Positions 1 to 5,586 of a DNA stretch of 6,885 nucleotides are shown one piece after another; within the stretch, counting starts at the first letter, position 1, and each line of letters begins with the position of its first letter. Origin of the DNA: Lachnospiraceae bacterium UBA7188. GTDB lineage: Bacteria > Bacillota > Clostridia > Lachnospirales > Lachnospiraceae. Position numbers and translations under genes: made by a program. The notes beneath the pieces were generated by a model. That model worked only from the letters and a program-made list of their open reading frames with translations. It was not told the origin of the DNA and did no database searches. The stretch covers positions 1,413 through 8,297 of the forward strand of contig DKVC01000071.1 of assembly GCA_002490995.1 (NCBI GenBank), written 5' to 3'.

Positions 1-1
1 T

Positions 2-32
2 CTAAAAGTCACTGCTTAAGGCAGTGACTTAG
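2..32. terminator. Strong hairpin at the window edge, possible terminator of an upstream gene
   Basis: AAGTCACTGC (6-15) and GCAGTGACTT (21-30) form a perfect 10-bp stem with a 5-base loop. No T-run follows on the plus strand, but read on the minus strand the stem is followed by TTTTAGA. It would therefore serve better as a terminator for minus-strand transcription arriving from the SDR side, or as the edge of a bidirectional terminator. The gene it would belong to is outside the window. Confidence 0.4.
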
Positions 33-181
33 TCGGGCTGTACTGCAAATTTATACTCGCGGTCAATAACATTTGCCAACCTAAATGTATAACGAGTGAG
101 CTCTTCTCCATTGTAAGACAATGAGATGACAAATGGATGCGCTCACGAGTATAGCCGGCGCACAGTATAAATCCTGACGGT
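31..181 (+). promoter_or_regulatory. SDR promoter region: bipartite element shared with uxaC but split by a repeat
   Basis: An upstream box (31-53) matches 1275-1297 ahead of uxaC at 21 of 23 bases, and a downstream box (162-181) matches 1306-1325 at 15 of 20 bases. The boxes are 108 bases apart here and 8 bases apart at uxaC. The half-sites TGTACTGCA (39-47) and CACAGTATA (161-169) correspond to the perfect dyad at uxaC but are degraded. TATAAA at 166-171 is the best -10 candidate; no convincing -35 is seen. Sharing the boxes suggests a common regulator, which is not encoded in this window as far as can be seen. Confidence 0.5.
82..154 (+). repeat. Repeat element copy 1 (conserved ends, variable centre)
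   Basis: The left end (82-107) matches 2769-2794 at 22 of 26 bases, and the right end (137-154) is identical over 18 bases to 2863-2880. The ends are partly inverse of each other: GTGAGC near the left end pairs with GCTCAC near the right, and TATA lies outside both. The interior differs from copy 2 and contains a small hairpin, CATTGT-AAG-ACAATG (109-123). An outer perfect inverted pair, TATACTCG (52-59) and CGAGTATA (146-153), may mark wider limits. No coding sequence is inside. It lies between the two halves of the SDR promoter element. Confidence 0.6.
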
Positions 182-206
182 TTTGAGCATCAAATATGGA
201 TAGAAA

Positions 207-218
207 GCCCCCGGGGGC
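207..218. promoter_or_regulatory. 12-bp perfect GC palindrome in the SDR leader
   Basis: GCCCCCGGGGGC is a perfect palindrome with no loop, in the leader 5 bases before the AGGAGG ribosome binding site (223-228) of the SDR gene. As DNA it could be a protein-binding site; as RNA it has no loop of its own and could only pair intermolecularly or with a smaller stem. No function is recognised. Confidence 0.3.
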
Positions 219-236
219 GGACAGGAGGGAAGGAAG

Positions 237-998
237 ATGACGAATATATTTTCATTGGAAGGAAGAAGGGCAGTTATAACAGGAGGCGCTACAGGCCTGG
301 GCCTGGCTATGACGGACTGCATTGTACAGTCAGGGGGGAAGGTGACGGTGGTCAGTTCGTCTCCTTTCGAAAAATACAGGGAGACGCTGGCTCCCTATGG
401 CGACAGTGTGTCCTACGAGCAGTTTGACATAACCTGTACAGAGCAGACGGAAAGCTTCGCCTCAAAGCTGTTGGAGCGTTACGGCAGAATCGACATTCTG
501 GTAAACAATGCAGGGAATCACTGCAAGAAGCCGGTGGAAGACATGACAGTAGAAGATTACACCAATGTGTTGAATGTACATCTGGTGGGCTCCTATGCTT
601 TGACAAGGGCGCTGGTCCCCCATATGCGCGCCAACAAAAAGGGCAGCATCCTGTTTATGGCCAGCATGACCAGCTATATCGGCATGCCTGCTGTCTGCGG
701 CTATGCCACGGCAAAGTCCGGGATTCTGGGGCTGGTGCGCTCCCTGACCAACGAACTGAGCGGGGACGGTATCCGGGTGAACGCTATAGCGCCCGGCTGG
801 ATTGACACACCCATGTTCCGCAGGGCCACGGACGGGGATGACCAGCGCAAAAATAAGATTCTGTCGAGGACTCCTATGGCCAGGTTCGGGGAGCCGTCGG
901 ATGTGGGCTGGGCCTGTGTATACCTGTGCAGCGACGCAGCGAAATTTGTAACAGGAACTGTCCTGACAGTGGACGGCGGCGCAGTGACGGGGTTTTGA
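237..998 (+). CDS. Short-chain dehydrogenase/reductase (SDR), probable sugar-acid oxidoreductase
   Basis: This is a complete 253-residue classical SDR, a cytoplasmic NAD(P)-dependent enzyme. Visible motifs are the Rossmann glycine motif TGGATGLG (15-22), NNAG (90-93), N113, catalytic S143, YxxxK (Y156, K160), PG (186-187) and a C-terminal VDGG (245-248). AGGAGG (223-228) precedes the ATG at good spacing. The family resembles gluconate 5-dehydrogenase and KduD (2-deoxy-D-gluconate/DKII dehydrogenase). Because uxaC lies downstream and shares promoter sequence, reduction of fructuronate to mannonate is also plausible; Bacillus YjmF is an SDR doing that step. Substrate and cofactor cannot be fixed from the sequence: the residues after the second strand (SSSPF, 40-44) do not settle NAD versus NADP. 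It appears monocistronic, as 351 bases separate it from uxaC. The family call is secure, the substrate is inference. Confidence 0.93.
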   Translation: MTNIFSLEGRRAVITGGATGLGLAMTDCIVQSGGKVTVVSSSPFEKYRETLAPYGDSVSYEQFDITCTEQTESFASKLLERYGRIDILVNNAGNHCKKPVEDMTVEDYTNVLNVHLVGSYALTRALVPHMRANKKGSILFMASMTSYIGMPAVCGYATAKSGILGLVRSLTNELSGDGIRVNAIAPGWIDTPMFRRATDGDDQRKNKILSRTPMARFGEPSDVGWACVYLCSDAAKFVTGTVLTVDGGAVTGF

Positions 999-1000
999 CG

Positions 1001-1022
1001 CTAAAGTGACTTTACGCTTTAG
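1001..1022. promoter_or_regulatory. Palindromic sequence just after the SDR stop codon
   Basis: TAAAGT-G-ACTTTA (1002-1014) is a perfect 13-base palindrome with a single central base, beginning three bases after the stop codon. CTAAAG (1001-1006) can alternatively pair with CTTTAG (1017-1022). No T-run follows, so an intrinsic terminator is not convincing. It could be a protein-binding site or a transcript-end hairpin. Confidence 0.3.
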
Positions 1023-1034
1023 AGCCGCCGCACG

Positions 1035-1048
1035 GGGCTTATACTGCA
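1035..1048 (+). promoter_or_regulatory. Lone copy of the TATACTGCA half-site
   Basis: GGGCTTATACTGCA resembles GGGCTGTACTGCA (35-47) and GGGTTATACTGCA (1279-1291), the upstream halves of the SDR and uxaC promoter elements. TATACTGCA (1040-1048) is identical to the left arm of the uxaC dyad. No matching right arm is seen nearby, so it is a lone or decayed half-site about 300 bases ahead of uxaC. Confidence 0.3.
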
Positions 1049-1080
1049 CAGTGTTGTGATTTGCGCTAACCAACAACAAA

Positions 1081-1167
1081 GCCACTATCATTACAGTGGT
1101 AGGCCATTATCATTATAATGGCAAGCCATTGCCTTTTTAATGGCAAGCCATTGCCCTTTTAATGGCT
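1081..1167. repeat. Four tandem 22-bp palindromic units
   Basis: Units begin at 1081, 1103, 1125 and 1147 with an exact 22-base period. Each has the form GCCATT-N8-AATGGC. Unit 1 carries CCACT/AGTGG instead of CCATT/AATGG, a paired change that keeps the stem. Unit 2 extends to a perfect 8-bp stem (GCCATTAT/ATAATGGC) with a CATT loop. Units 3 and 4 are nearly identical with T-rich loops. Neighbouring units can also pair with each other (AATGGC-AA-GCCATT), so alternative folds exist. It lies in the 351-base gap between the SDR gene and uxaC. The rest of that gap, 1168-1274, shows no gene or clear structure. Confidence 0.75.
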
Positions 1168-1274
1168 TTGAGACCGCCAGTCATATATGCTTGCCATGGA
1201 CAGTTCCTTAGTATATTGTAGGCCGCCAGGATTTACAGTGGGATCCCCGGGAAAGTAACCGGCTGGCAGTCTGC

Positions 1275-1325
1275 AGTCGGGTTATACTGCAAATTTAATC
1301 GTCGTGCAGTATATAATATGACGGT
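1275..1325 (+). promoter_or_regulatory. uxaC promoter with an overlapping dyad operator candidate
   Basis: TATACTGCA (1283-1291) and TGCAGTATA (1305-1313) are perfect 9-bp inverted arms separated by 13 bases, so their centres are 22 bp apart, about two helical turns. The right arm overlaps a consensus -10, TATAAT (1312-1317). No good -35 sits 16-18 bases upstream, where the sequence is GCAAAT-like. A dimeric regulator bound here would contact the RNA polymerase site directly, which suits a repressor; activation is also possible given the poor -35. Related sequence precedes the SDR gene. The regulator is not identified. Confidence 0.55.
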
Positions 1326-1349
1326 ATTAAATATAATCAGGAGAAGAAA

Positions 1350-2762
1350 ATGTTTCGGGAAGATTTATTACTGACAAACAATACGGGAAAGCGGCTCTAT
1401 GAGCAGTATGCGAAGAATCTGCCCATAATCGACTATCACTGTCACCTGCTTCCCAAGGAAATCTATGAGAATAAAGAGTTCGAGGATATCGGTGAAATGT
1501 GGCTGGCCCATGACCATTATAAATGGCGTGCCATGCGGTGCTTCGGGATACCCGAGAGATATATCACAGGGGATGCCTCCTATTACGAAAAGTATCTGAA
1601 ATTTGCGGAGATTCTTCCGGAGCTTATCGGCAATCCCCTCTATATCTGGTGCGCACTGGAGCTGAAACGCTTTTTCGATATAGATGAGCCGCTCTGCCGT
1701 GAAAACGCGGAGGAAATTTACCGTCTGGCTAAGGAGAAAATTGTGCAGTGCCATATGACGCCACGCTATTGTATGAAGGTGAGCGGAGTGGAGGCAGTCT
1801 GTACCACGGAGGATCCGGCGGACTCCCTGATTTACCATAGGAAAATGCAGGAGCAGGGGACGGAAGGAATCCGGATTCTCTCCGCGTTTCGGCCGGATAA
1901 GGCGTTCTATGCGGAGAAGCCCGGATTTGCACAGTATATGAAAACCTTATCCGATGCAGCCGGCATGCCCACAGGGAGTTTCCGTGAAATGATGGCTGCC
2001 CTGGAGAGCAGGCTGAAGTTCTTCCGGGAGATGGGAAACGTGGTCAGCGACAACGGGATTGAGGACTTTACCTGGCAGGATTACAGGGCGGAAGAGATTG
2101 AGGAGATTTTCTCCAAAGCAGCGGCAGGAGAGACTCTGGAGCCTTCGGAGATCAACCGCTACCGCAGCGCTTTTCTGGTGGAAGCAGGCAGGATGTACTG
2201 TCGCAACGGCTTCGTGATGCAGCTGCACATCGGCACTTACCAGGGAGCCAACAGGAGCAGAGAGGCAAGCATAGGCGTGGCGTGCGGGTTCGACTGTACG
2301 GACGATTCCACGTCTGTCAAAAGTGTGGGAACGCTTTTAAACCGGCTGACAGAGGAGGAAATGCTGCCCAAAACCATCCTCTATCCCCTGAATGCCGGAC
2401 AGATGGAAAATTTTGCTGTGCTGGCGGCAGGATTCTGCGAAGGCCCGGAGCGGGGCAGAGTGCAGCTGGGAGCGCCCTGGTGGTTTAACGACCAGGTGTA
2501 TGGTATGAAACGGCAGTTTGAGGCGGCTGCGAACCTTTATCCGATAGCGCTTTCCGTAGGGATGCTGACGGATTCCAGGAGCTTTTTAAGCTATCCCCGC
2601 CATGAACTGTACCGCCGGGTGCTCTGCAACTATTTCGGGGAACTGGTAGAGAGGGGAGAGTATTTTTCCGGGGAAGATGAGCTGGCTAAAATCATCCGGA
2701 ATATCTGCCATGACAACGCGGTGCGGTACTTTGGGCTGGAGGACGAACCTGCTTTTTCATGA
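1350..2762 (+). CDS. uxaC: Glucuronate isomerase (uronate isomerase)
   Basis: This 470-residue cytoplasmic enzyme isomerises D-glucuronate to D-fructuronate and D-galacturonate to D-tagaturonate, the first step of the hexuronate pathway. It belongs to the amidohydrolase-like superfamily. Visible landmarks are the metal-binding HxH pair (H30, H32, in IIDYHCHLLPKEI), QLHIG (H293), GAPWWFND (374-381) and the C-terminal GMLTDSRSFLSYPRHE block (404-419) with D408. The length equals that of the E. coli enzyme, so it is full length. AGGAG (1339-1343) sits six bases before the ATG. The stretch after QLHIG reads TYQGANRSREASIG, unlike the RNNN-type sequence I recall for many family members, but the catalytic landmarks are kept. 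It has its own promoter and dyad, and sits near an SDR and a GH2 hydrolase, consistent with uronic acid use from glycoconjugates. Confidence 0.97.
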   Translation: MFREDLLLTNNTGKRLYEQYAKNLPIIDYHCHLLPKEIYENKEFEDIGEMWLAHDHYKWRAMRCFGIPERYITGDASYYEKYLKFAEILPELIGNPLYIWCALELKRFFDIDEPLCRENAEEIYRLAKEKIVQCHMTPRYCMKVSGVEAVCTTEDPADSLIYHRKMQEQGTEGIRILSAFRPDKAFYAEKPGFAQYMKTLSDAAGMPTGSFREMMAALESRLKFFREMGNVVSDNGIEDFTWQDYRAEEIEEIFSKAAAGETLEPSEINRYRSAFLVEAGRMYCRNGFVMQLHIGTYQGANRSREASIGVACGFDCTDDSTSVKSVGTLLNRLTEEEMLPKTILYPLNAGQMENFAVLAAGFCEGPERGRVQLGAPWWFNDQVYGMKRQFEAAANLYPIALSVGMLTDSRSFLSYPRHELYRRVLCNYFGELVERGEYFSGEDELAKIIRNICHDNAVRYFGLEDEPAFS

Positions 2763-2768
2763 TAAACG

Positions 2769-2880
2769 TAAATGTATAGTGGGTGAGCGCTTCTGCGAAT
2801 CAAGAACCAAAAGCGGCATACAGTGAAAGTGGTGCTTCTATTGCTTCTATTGTTAAGAATTAATGCGCTCACGAGTATAG
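2769..2880 (+). repeat. Repeat element copy 2 (conserved ends, variable centre)
   Basis: This second copy starts seven bases after the uxaC stop codon, in the same orientation as copy 1. Its left end (2769-2794) and right end (2863-2880) match copy 1, but it is 112 bases against 73, and the middle is unrelated except for an ATTGT(T)AAGA-like stretch near the right end. GGTGAGCGC on the left pairs with GCGCTCAC on the right, and TATA lies outside both. The middle has a small TTGCTTCTA/TTGCTTCTA-like direct repetition (about 2833-2850). It could work as a transcript-end structure for uxaC, but no T-run follows it. Confidence 0.6.
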
Positions 2881-2897
2881 TAATGCCGGGAAAACTG

Positions 2898-2906
2898 TGA
2901 TATGAT
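2898..2906 (+). promoter_or_regulatory. Extended -10 promoter candidate for the GyrI-like gene
   Basis: TGATATGAT matches an extended -10 (TGn followed by TATGAT at 2901-2906). It lies 18 bases after the end of repeat copy 2. The -35 region is poor, which extended -10 promoters tolerate. It would give a leader of about 130 bases before the start at 3047. I see no riboswitch fold in that leader. Confidence 0.35.
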
Positions 2907-3046
2907 AATGGCACAGCGGTTTTTCTGAGTGCAGCAGATGTTGTCCTGTTTATCAGCAGGGACTTTGAGGAAAGCAGCTGAGGTATGTGGACTGCATATT
3001 TCCGGCAAGGGACTGTCGGAGTAAACACATGATGAGGAGAGGCGGT

Positions 3047-4147
3047 ATGGAAAATTTACAGGACAGATTCTATTGGTATGAGGCAGAGGGCGGCGGTGCG
3101 GATTTAAGCCCTGAGGAGCGGTATCAGCATATGGTTGACTGGGCAGGGCAGGCGAGAGGAAAGAATCCGGATGCCTTCGACGCAGTGACGGCATGGCTTC
3201 TGGAAGGAGAACGTTGGAGCAGGGAAGAAATGGCAGCCAACCGCAGGCTTCTTATGGAGAGAATTTTAGGCAGGTTTGAAGAGCAGTGCAGGCAGCTGCG
3301 GACGGAGCTGACTGAACTGACTGAACTGGTGCCCTCAGGGCTGGTGAATATGGCTGTATTCGACACACTGGACAGGTTTGAGGAAGAGTTGACGGGAGCC
3401 ACCCGGGCTGATGAGCTGAAGGAAGCAGTTGGGAAAGTATTTACCGATTTTTCAACCATAGAGAACCGCGAAATCAGAGAATCTTTCGCAGGCGGAATTA
3501 CGGGCCACGAGGGAACGGATACTGTGGAAATTTTCGGATATATCAATCTCCTGAAAGATTGTGATGCCGGTGTGCAGTGGGCTCTGTTCATGCCTGATGT
3601 GGTAAAACGGCAGCAGAATGGTTTCCGGATGGTACGCTTCGAGTACAGGAAGCTTCCTGCCATGCGTTTTGTGGGGGTGGAGAAGGACTTTTCCCTGGAT
3701 GCTCCGGAACTGCAGGAGCTGCAGAATACCCTGGACACTATTGAGGATGAGGGGTACCGCAGCGAGTTCCCCTGTGATGTCATATTGATGCACCATTACG
3801 GCAGGGGTGTGGATGTGGAGCACTGCCATGTGTTGTGGGGACGGTTCTTGGCAGCGGATGCGCCGGTTCCCCAGGGATATGCCCATGTGGATTTCGTTCC
3901 GGACAATGACGGAAAATCCGGTATGCCCTATTTGTCCCAGTTCGCTTATGCGGAATTTGCCGGAGATATGGATGCCATGCACGACCGGGACGGCTTTGAT
4001 TGCGATGCCATGTACGATGTGACCAGGAATACGATACTGGCCCAGAATGTGATGATTCCCTATCCGGCGAAATACTGGACAGCGGAGGTCTGCCTGGAGG
4101 GATTCCGGAAAGGGAGTACGGCTTATCTGTTCAGCGTTGAGAAATAG
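3047..4147 (+). CDS. Uncharacterised protein with a GyrI-like/AraC effector-binding C-terminal domain
   Basis: This start gives 366 residues and is chosen because GAGGAG (3034-3039) lies seven bases before it. Upstream in-frame ATGs at 2987, 3029 and 3032 lack such a site. Residues about 50-135 are rich in charged helices, possibly coiled-coil, with a small repeat TELTELTEL (86-94). From about residue 192 (FRMVRFEYRKLPAMRFVGVE) to the end the sequence resembles the GyrI-like small-molecule-binding fold found at the C-terminus of some AraC regulators, including FxYAEFAG-like (299-306) and a closing YWTAEVCLEGF (343-353) segment. No helix-turn-helix is visible in the N-terminal half, no signal peptide and no membrane segment. 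It may be a stand-alone ligand-binding or sensor protein in the cytoplasm; the ligand is unknown. The domain call is by pattern and moderate; the gene itself is secure. Confidence 0.8.
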   Translation: MENLQDRFYWYEAEGGGADLSPEERYQHMVDWAGQARGKNPDAFDAVTAWLLEGERWSREEMAANRRLLMERILGRFEEQCRQLRTELTELTELVPSGLVNMAVFDTLDRFEEELTGATRADELKEAVGKVFTDFSTIENREIRESFAGGITGHEGTDTVEIFGYINLLKDCDAGVQWALFMPDVVKRQQNGFRMVRFEYRKLPAMRFVGVEKDFSLDAPELQELQNTLDTIEDEGYRSEFPCDVILMHHYGRGVDVEHCHVLWGRFLAADAPVPQGYAHVDFVPDNDGKSGMPYLSQFAYAEFAGDMDAMHDRDGFDCDAMYDVTRNTILAQNVMIPYPAKYWTAEVCLEGFRKGSTAYLFSVEK

Positions 4148-4205
4148 ATGATATTTTGAGTATGATTTGACAGGATGTGTGCTGAGTCTGGAAGGTGAGG
4201 GAAAA

Positions 4206-4706
4206 ATGCGGCTGTTTATTGCAATACAGTTTGAAGAAAAAATTCTTGATTCGTTGGAGAATTTTCAGGAGGAGATGAGGGCACAGGGTGTGACCGGAAA
4301 TTATACCCGGCGAGAGAATCTCCATATTACGCTGGCATTTATCGGAGAGTACGGAAGCACTGACAAAGTGCTCGACGCTGTGGAACAGGCGGACTTCCGG
4401 CCCTTTGATATCAGTCTTGACGGTGTGGGGGCTTTCGGGGAATTGTTCTGGGCAGGCATTGCGGAGAATCCGGAACTTACCGGATATGTGAAGCGGCTGC
4501 GGAGGGAGCTGGCCGCACAGGGAATACCCTTTGATAAAAAGAAATTCTCTCCGCATATTACCCTGATACGGAAAGTGTCTTACAAGGGCGGAAGGGTGAT
4601 TCCCGTTTCAGAAGCTCCGAAAGGGAAAATGAGAGTAACGCGGGTTTCACTGATGAAATCTGAGCGCGGCAGGCAGGGGATGGTGTATACAGAGATTGGG
4701 GGATAG
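4206..4706 (+). CDS. thpR: RNA 2',3'-cyclic phosphodiesterase (2'-5' RNA ligase family)
   Basis: This is a 166-residue member of the 2H phosphoesterase superfamily. The two defining HxT motifs are present: HIT at 40-42 and HIT at 117-119, each inside HITL. The opening MRLFIAIQF and the WAGI segment (82-85) are also typical. Family members open 2',3'-cyclic phosphate ends of RNA and can join tRNA halves by 2'-5' bonds in vitro. The start at 4206 is preferred over an in-frame ATG at 4167 because GGTGAGG (4194-4200) precedes it and the protein then begins as the family does. It follows the GyrI-like gene by 58 bases on the same strand with no terminator between, so they may be co-transcribed. 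A weak internal promoter, TTGAGA (4137-4142) with TATGAT (4161-4166) at 18-base spacing, is also possible. Confidence 0.93.
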   Translation: MRLFIAIQFEEKILDSLENFQEEMRAQGVTGNYTRRENLHITLAFIGEYGSTDKVLDAVEQADFRPFDISLDGVGAFGELFWAGIAENPELTGYVKRLRRELAAQGIPFDKKKFSPHITLIRKVSYKGGRVIPVSEAPKGKMRVTRVSLMKSERGRQGMVYTEIGG

Positions 4707-4754
4707 GATAAAAGCCTGCGTGTCTGATTTGGATCCTTCAAAAACAGACATAAG

Positions 4755-4787
4755 AAAAGCACCTGTCATGTATGGACAGATGCTTTT
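4755..4787. terminator. Bidirectional intrinsic terminator between convergent genes
   Basis: AAAAGCA-C-CTGTC (4755-4767) pairs with GACAG-A-TGCTTTT (4775-4787) around a seven-base loop, with a single C/A mismatch. TTTT ends the stem on both strands, so it can stop transcription of thpR from the left and of the toxin-antitoxin operon from the right. The position between two convergent genes supports this. Confidence 0.75.
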
Positions 4788-4800
4788 GGTGTTGTAAAGC

Positions 4801-5217
4801 TTATTTTGCTGCGTTTAAAATGTCCAGAAATTCTTTTGCTGTAACTATGAACGGTTTCACAGGAAAGTGTTTCCGATTGCCGGTAACCAGATATGCATCG
4901 TCTTTTTGCTTTTCGACAACAACCTCATAAAAAGGCAGGTCTTTCATGTCAGGAAGTAATTCGCCAGATGATGAAGGTACGACGCGCTCTCCAAATTTTT
5001 CAATGGTTTGGATAAGTATGCGGACTGTTTCTTCTGAAAAATGAAATCTTACGCGTCGCAGCACTTCATTGTACTCTTTCAGAATTTCGTCACTGAAGAG
5101 TGGTATTACATCACCGGAGAATAATTTTCCAACCACCAGAACGGTGGCAGCGTCATCATGACTGGAAAGCAATGCAGAAACAAGGACATTTGTGTCAATT
5201 ACTGCATAGCAGGCCAT
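4801..5217 (-). CDS. PIN-domain toxin of a type II toxin-antitoxin system
   Basis: This 138-residue protein is a PIN-domain ribonuclease of the kind annotated as putative toxin-antitoxin toxin component, PIN family. Its expected activity is metal-dependent RNA cleavage in the cytoplasm, inhibited by the antitoxin. Acidic residues fit the active site: D8 in VIDTNVLVSAL, E44 or E48 in FSDEILKEY, D93 in DMKDLPFYEVV, and D107 in DDAYLVTGNRKHF. The last motif often has D where N114 stands, a substitution also common in this family, so activity is probable. The start codon directly abuts the antitoxin stop (TAAATG), and its GGAGG ribosome binding site (5225-5229) lies inside the antitoxin's last codons, implying translational coupling. 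RNA target unknown. Confidence 0.9.
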   Translation of the reverse strand: MACYAVIDTNVLVSALLSSHDDAATVLVVGKLFSGDVIPLFSDEILKEYNEVLRRVRFHFSEETVRILIQTIEKFGERVVPSSSGELLPDMKDLPFYEVVVEKQKDDAYLVTGNRKHFPVKPFIVTAKEFLDILNAAK

Positions 5218-5511
5218 TTATTTACCTCCATACCGTGTCTGTCGGATTTCTTCGTTGATTTCATCCAAAGTCAAATCCTGAACACCATTCTTTTTTGCCT
5301 CAGACCGCAGAGCAAGGAAAGCCTGCATGCCAGCGGCTCTGGTTACATCCTCAGAAGCCTGAATCTCAAATGGGATTTTCCTTTCCCGAACAACAGCCCG
5401 TGCAAAGATATTAAATGCGGTTGTTGCATTCATTCCAAAGTCAGCACAAAGAGTATCAAATTGACGCTTCAGCGTTTCATCCATGCGGATACTAAAGGTT
5501 GCCTGTGCCAT
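5218..5511 (-). CDS. RelB/DinJ-family antitoxin
   Basis: This 97-residue protein begins with a ribbon-helix-helix DNA-binding domain: strand ATFSIRMDETLKRQF (4-18), helices through GMNATTAFNIFARAVVRERK (26-45), then IPFEI (46-50), as in DinJ/RelB. Its C-terminal half (about 52-97) is charged and should wrap the toxin. The start at 5511 is chosen because AGGAGGTG (5518-5525) precedes it; a GTG further upstream would bury that site. It is the first gene of a two-gene operon with the PIN toxin. Family members repress their own promoter, and a candidate site lies over the -10. DinJ-like antitoxins usually pair with YafQ/RelE-type toxins, so a PIN partner is a mixed pairing. Confidence 0.92.
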   Translation of the reverse strand: MAQATFSIRMDETLKRQFDTLCADFGMNATTAFNIFARAVVRERKIPFEIQASEDVTRAAGMQAFLALRSEAKKNGVQDLTLDEINEEIRQTRYGGK

Positions 5512-5534
5512 TATATACACCTCCTTCACTATCT

Positions 5535-5562
5535 ATTATATTCAAAAATATAAAAAATGCAA
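5535..5562 (-). promoter_or_regulatory. Promoter and candidate operator of the toxin-antitoxin operon
   Basis: On the minus strand, TTGCAT (5557-5562) and TATAAT (5535-5540) are 16 bases apart, a near-consensus vegetative promoter. A perfect inverted repeat TATATT-CAAA-AATATA (5537-5552) overlaps the -10 and spacer and could be the site where the antitoxin or antitoxin-toxin complex represses. The start point would be near 5528, giving a leader of about 17 bases. Confidence 0.6.
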
Positions 5563-5586
5563 TAAAAATGAACCAGATGGGTGCAA

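Noticed and set aside
82..154. Repeat with conserved ends and variable middle considered as an integron attC site
   Set aside because: The core GTTRRRY/RYYYAAC arrangement is not seen at the ends, and no integrase or cassette structure is present.
462..1091. Long minus-strand open frame of about 209 codons overlapping the SDR gene
   Set aside because: It lies opposite a gene with complete SDR motifs, has no ribosome binding site and its translation shows no recognisable domain; it is a shadow of the SDR codon pattern.
1081..1167. Tandem 22-bp repeats considered as a CRISPR array
   Set aside because: Units are directly adjacent with no unique spacers, there are only four and no cas genes are nearby.
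1290..1320. Catabolite-repression cre site near the uxaC promoter
   Set aside because: No sequence close to the WTGNAANCGNWNNCA consensus is seen; the dyad there is of a different type.
2763..2880. Intrinsic terminator for uxaC formed by the repeat copy
   Set aside because: The ends can pair but the loop is long and no T-run follows the right arm, so termination cannot be claimed.
2932..3023. Short plus-strand frame with peptide AGTLRKAAEVCGLHISG, suggestive of a helix-turn-helix remnant
   Set aside because: Only about 28 codons, no ribosome binding site, and the similarity to any regulator is too weak to support a call.
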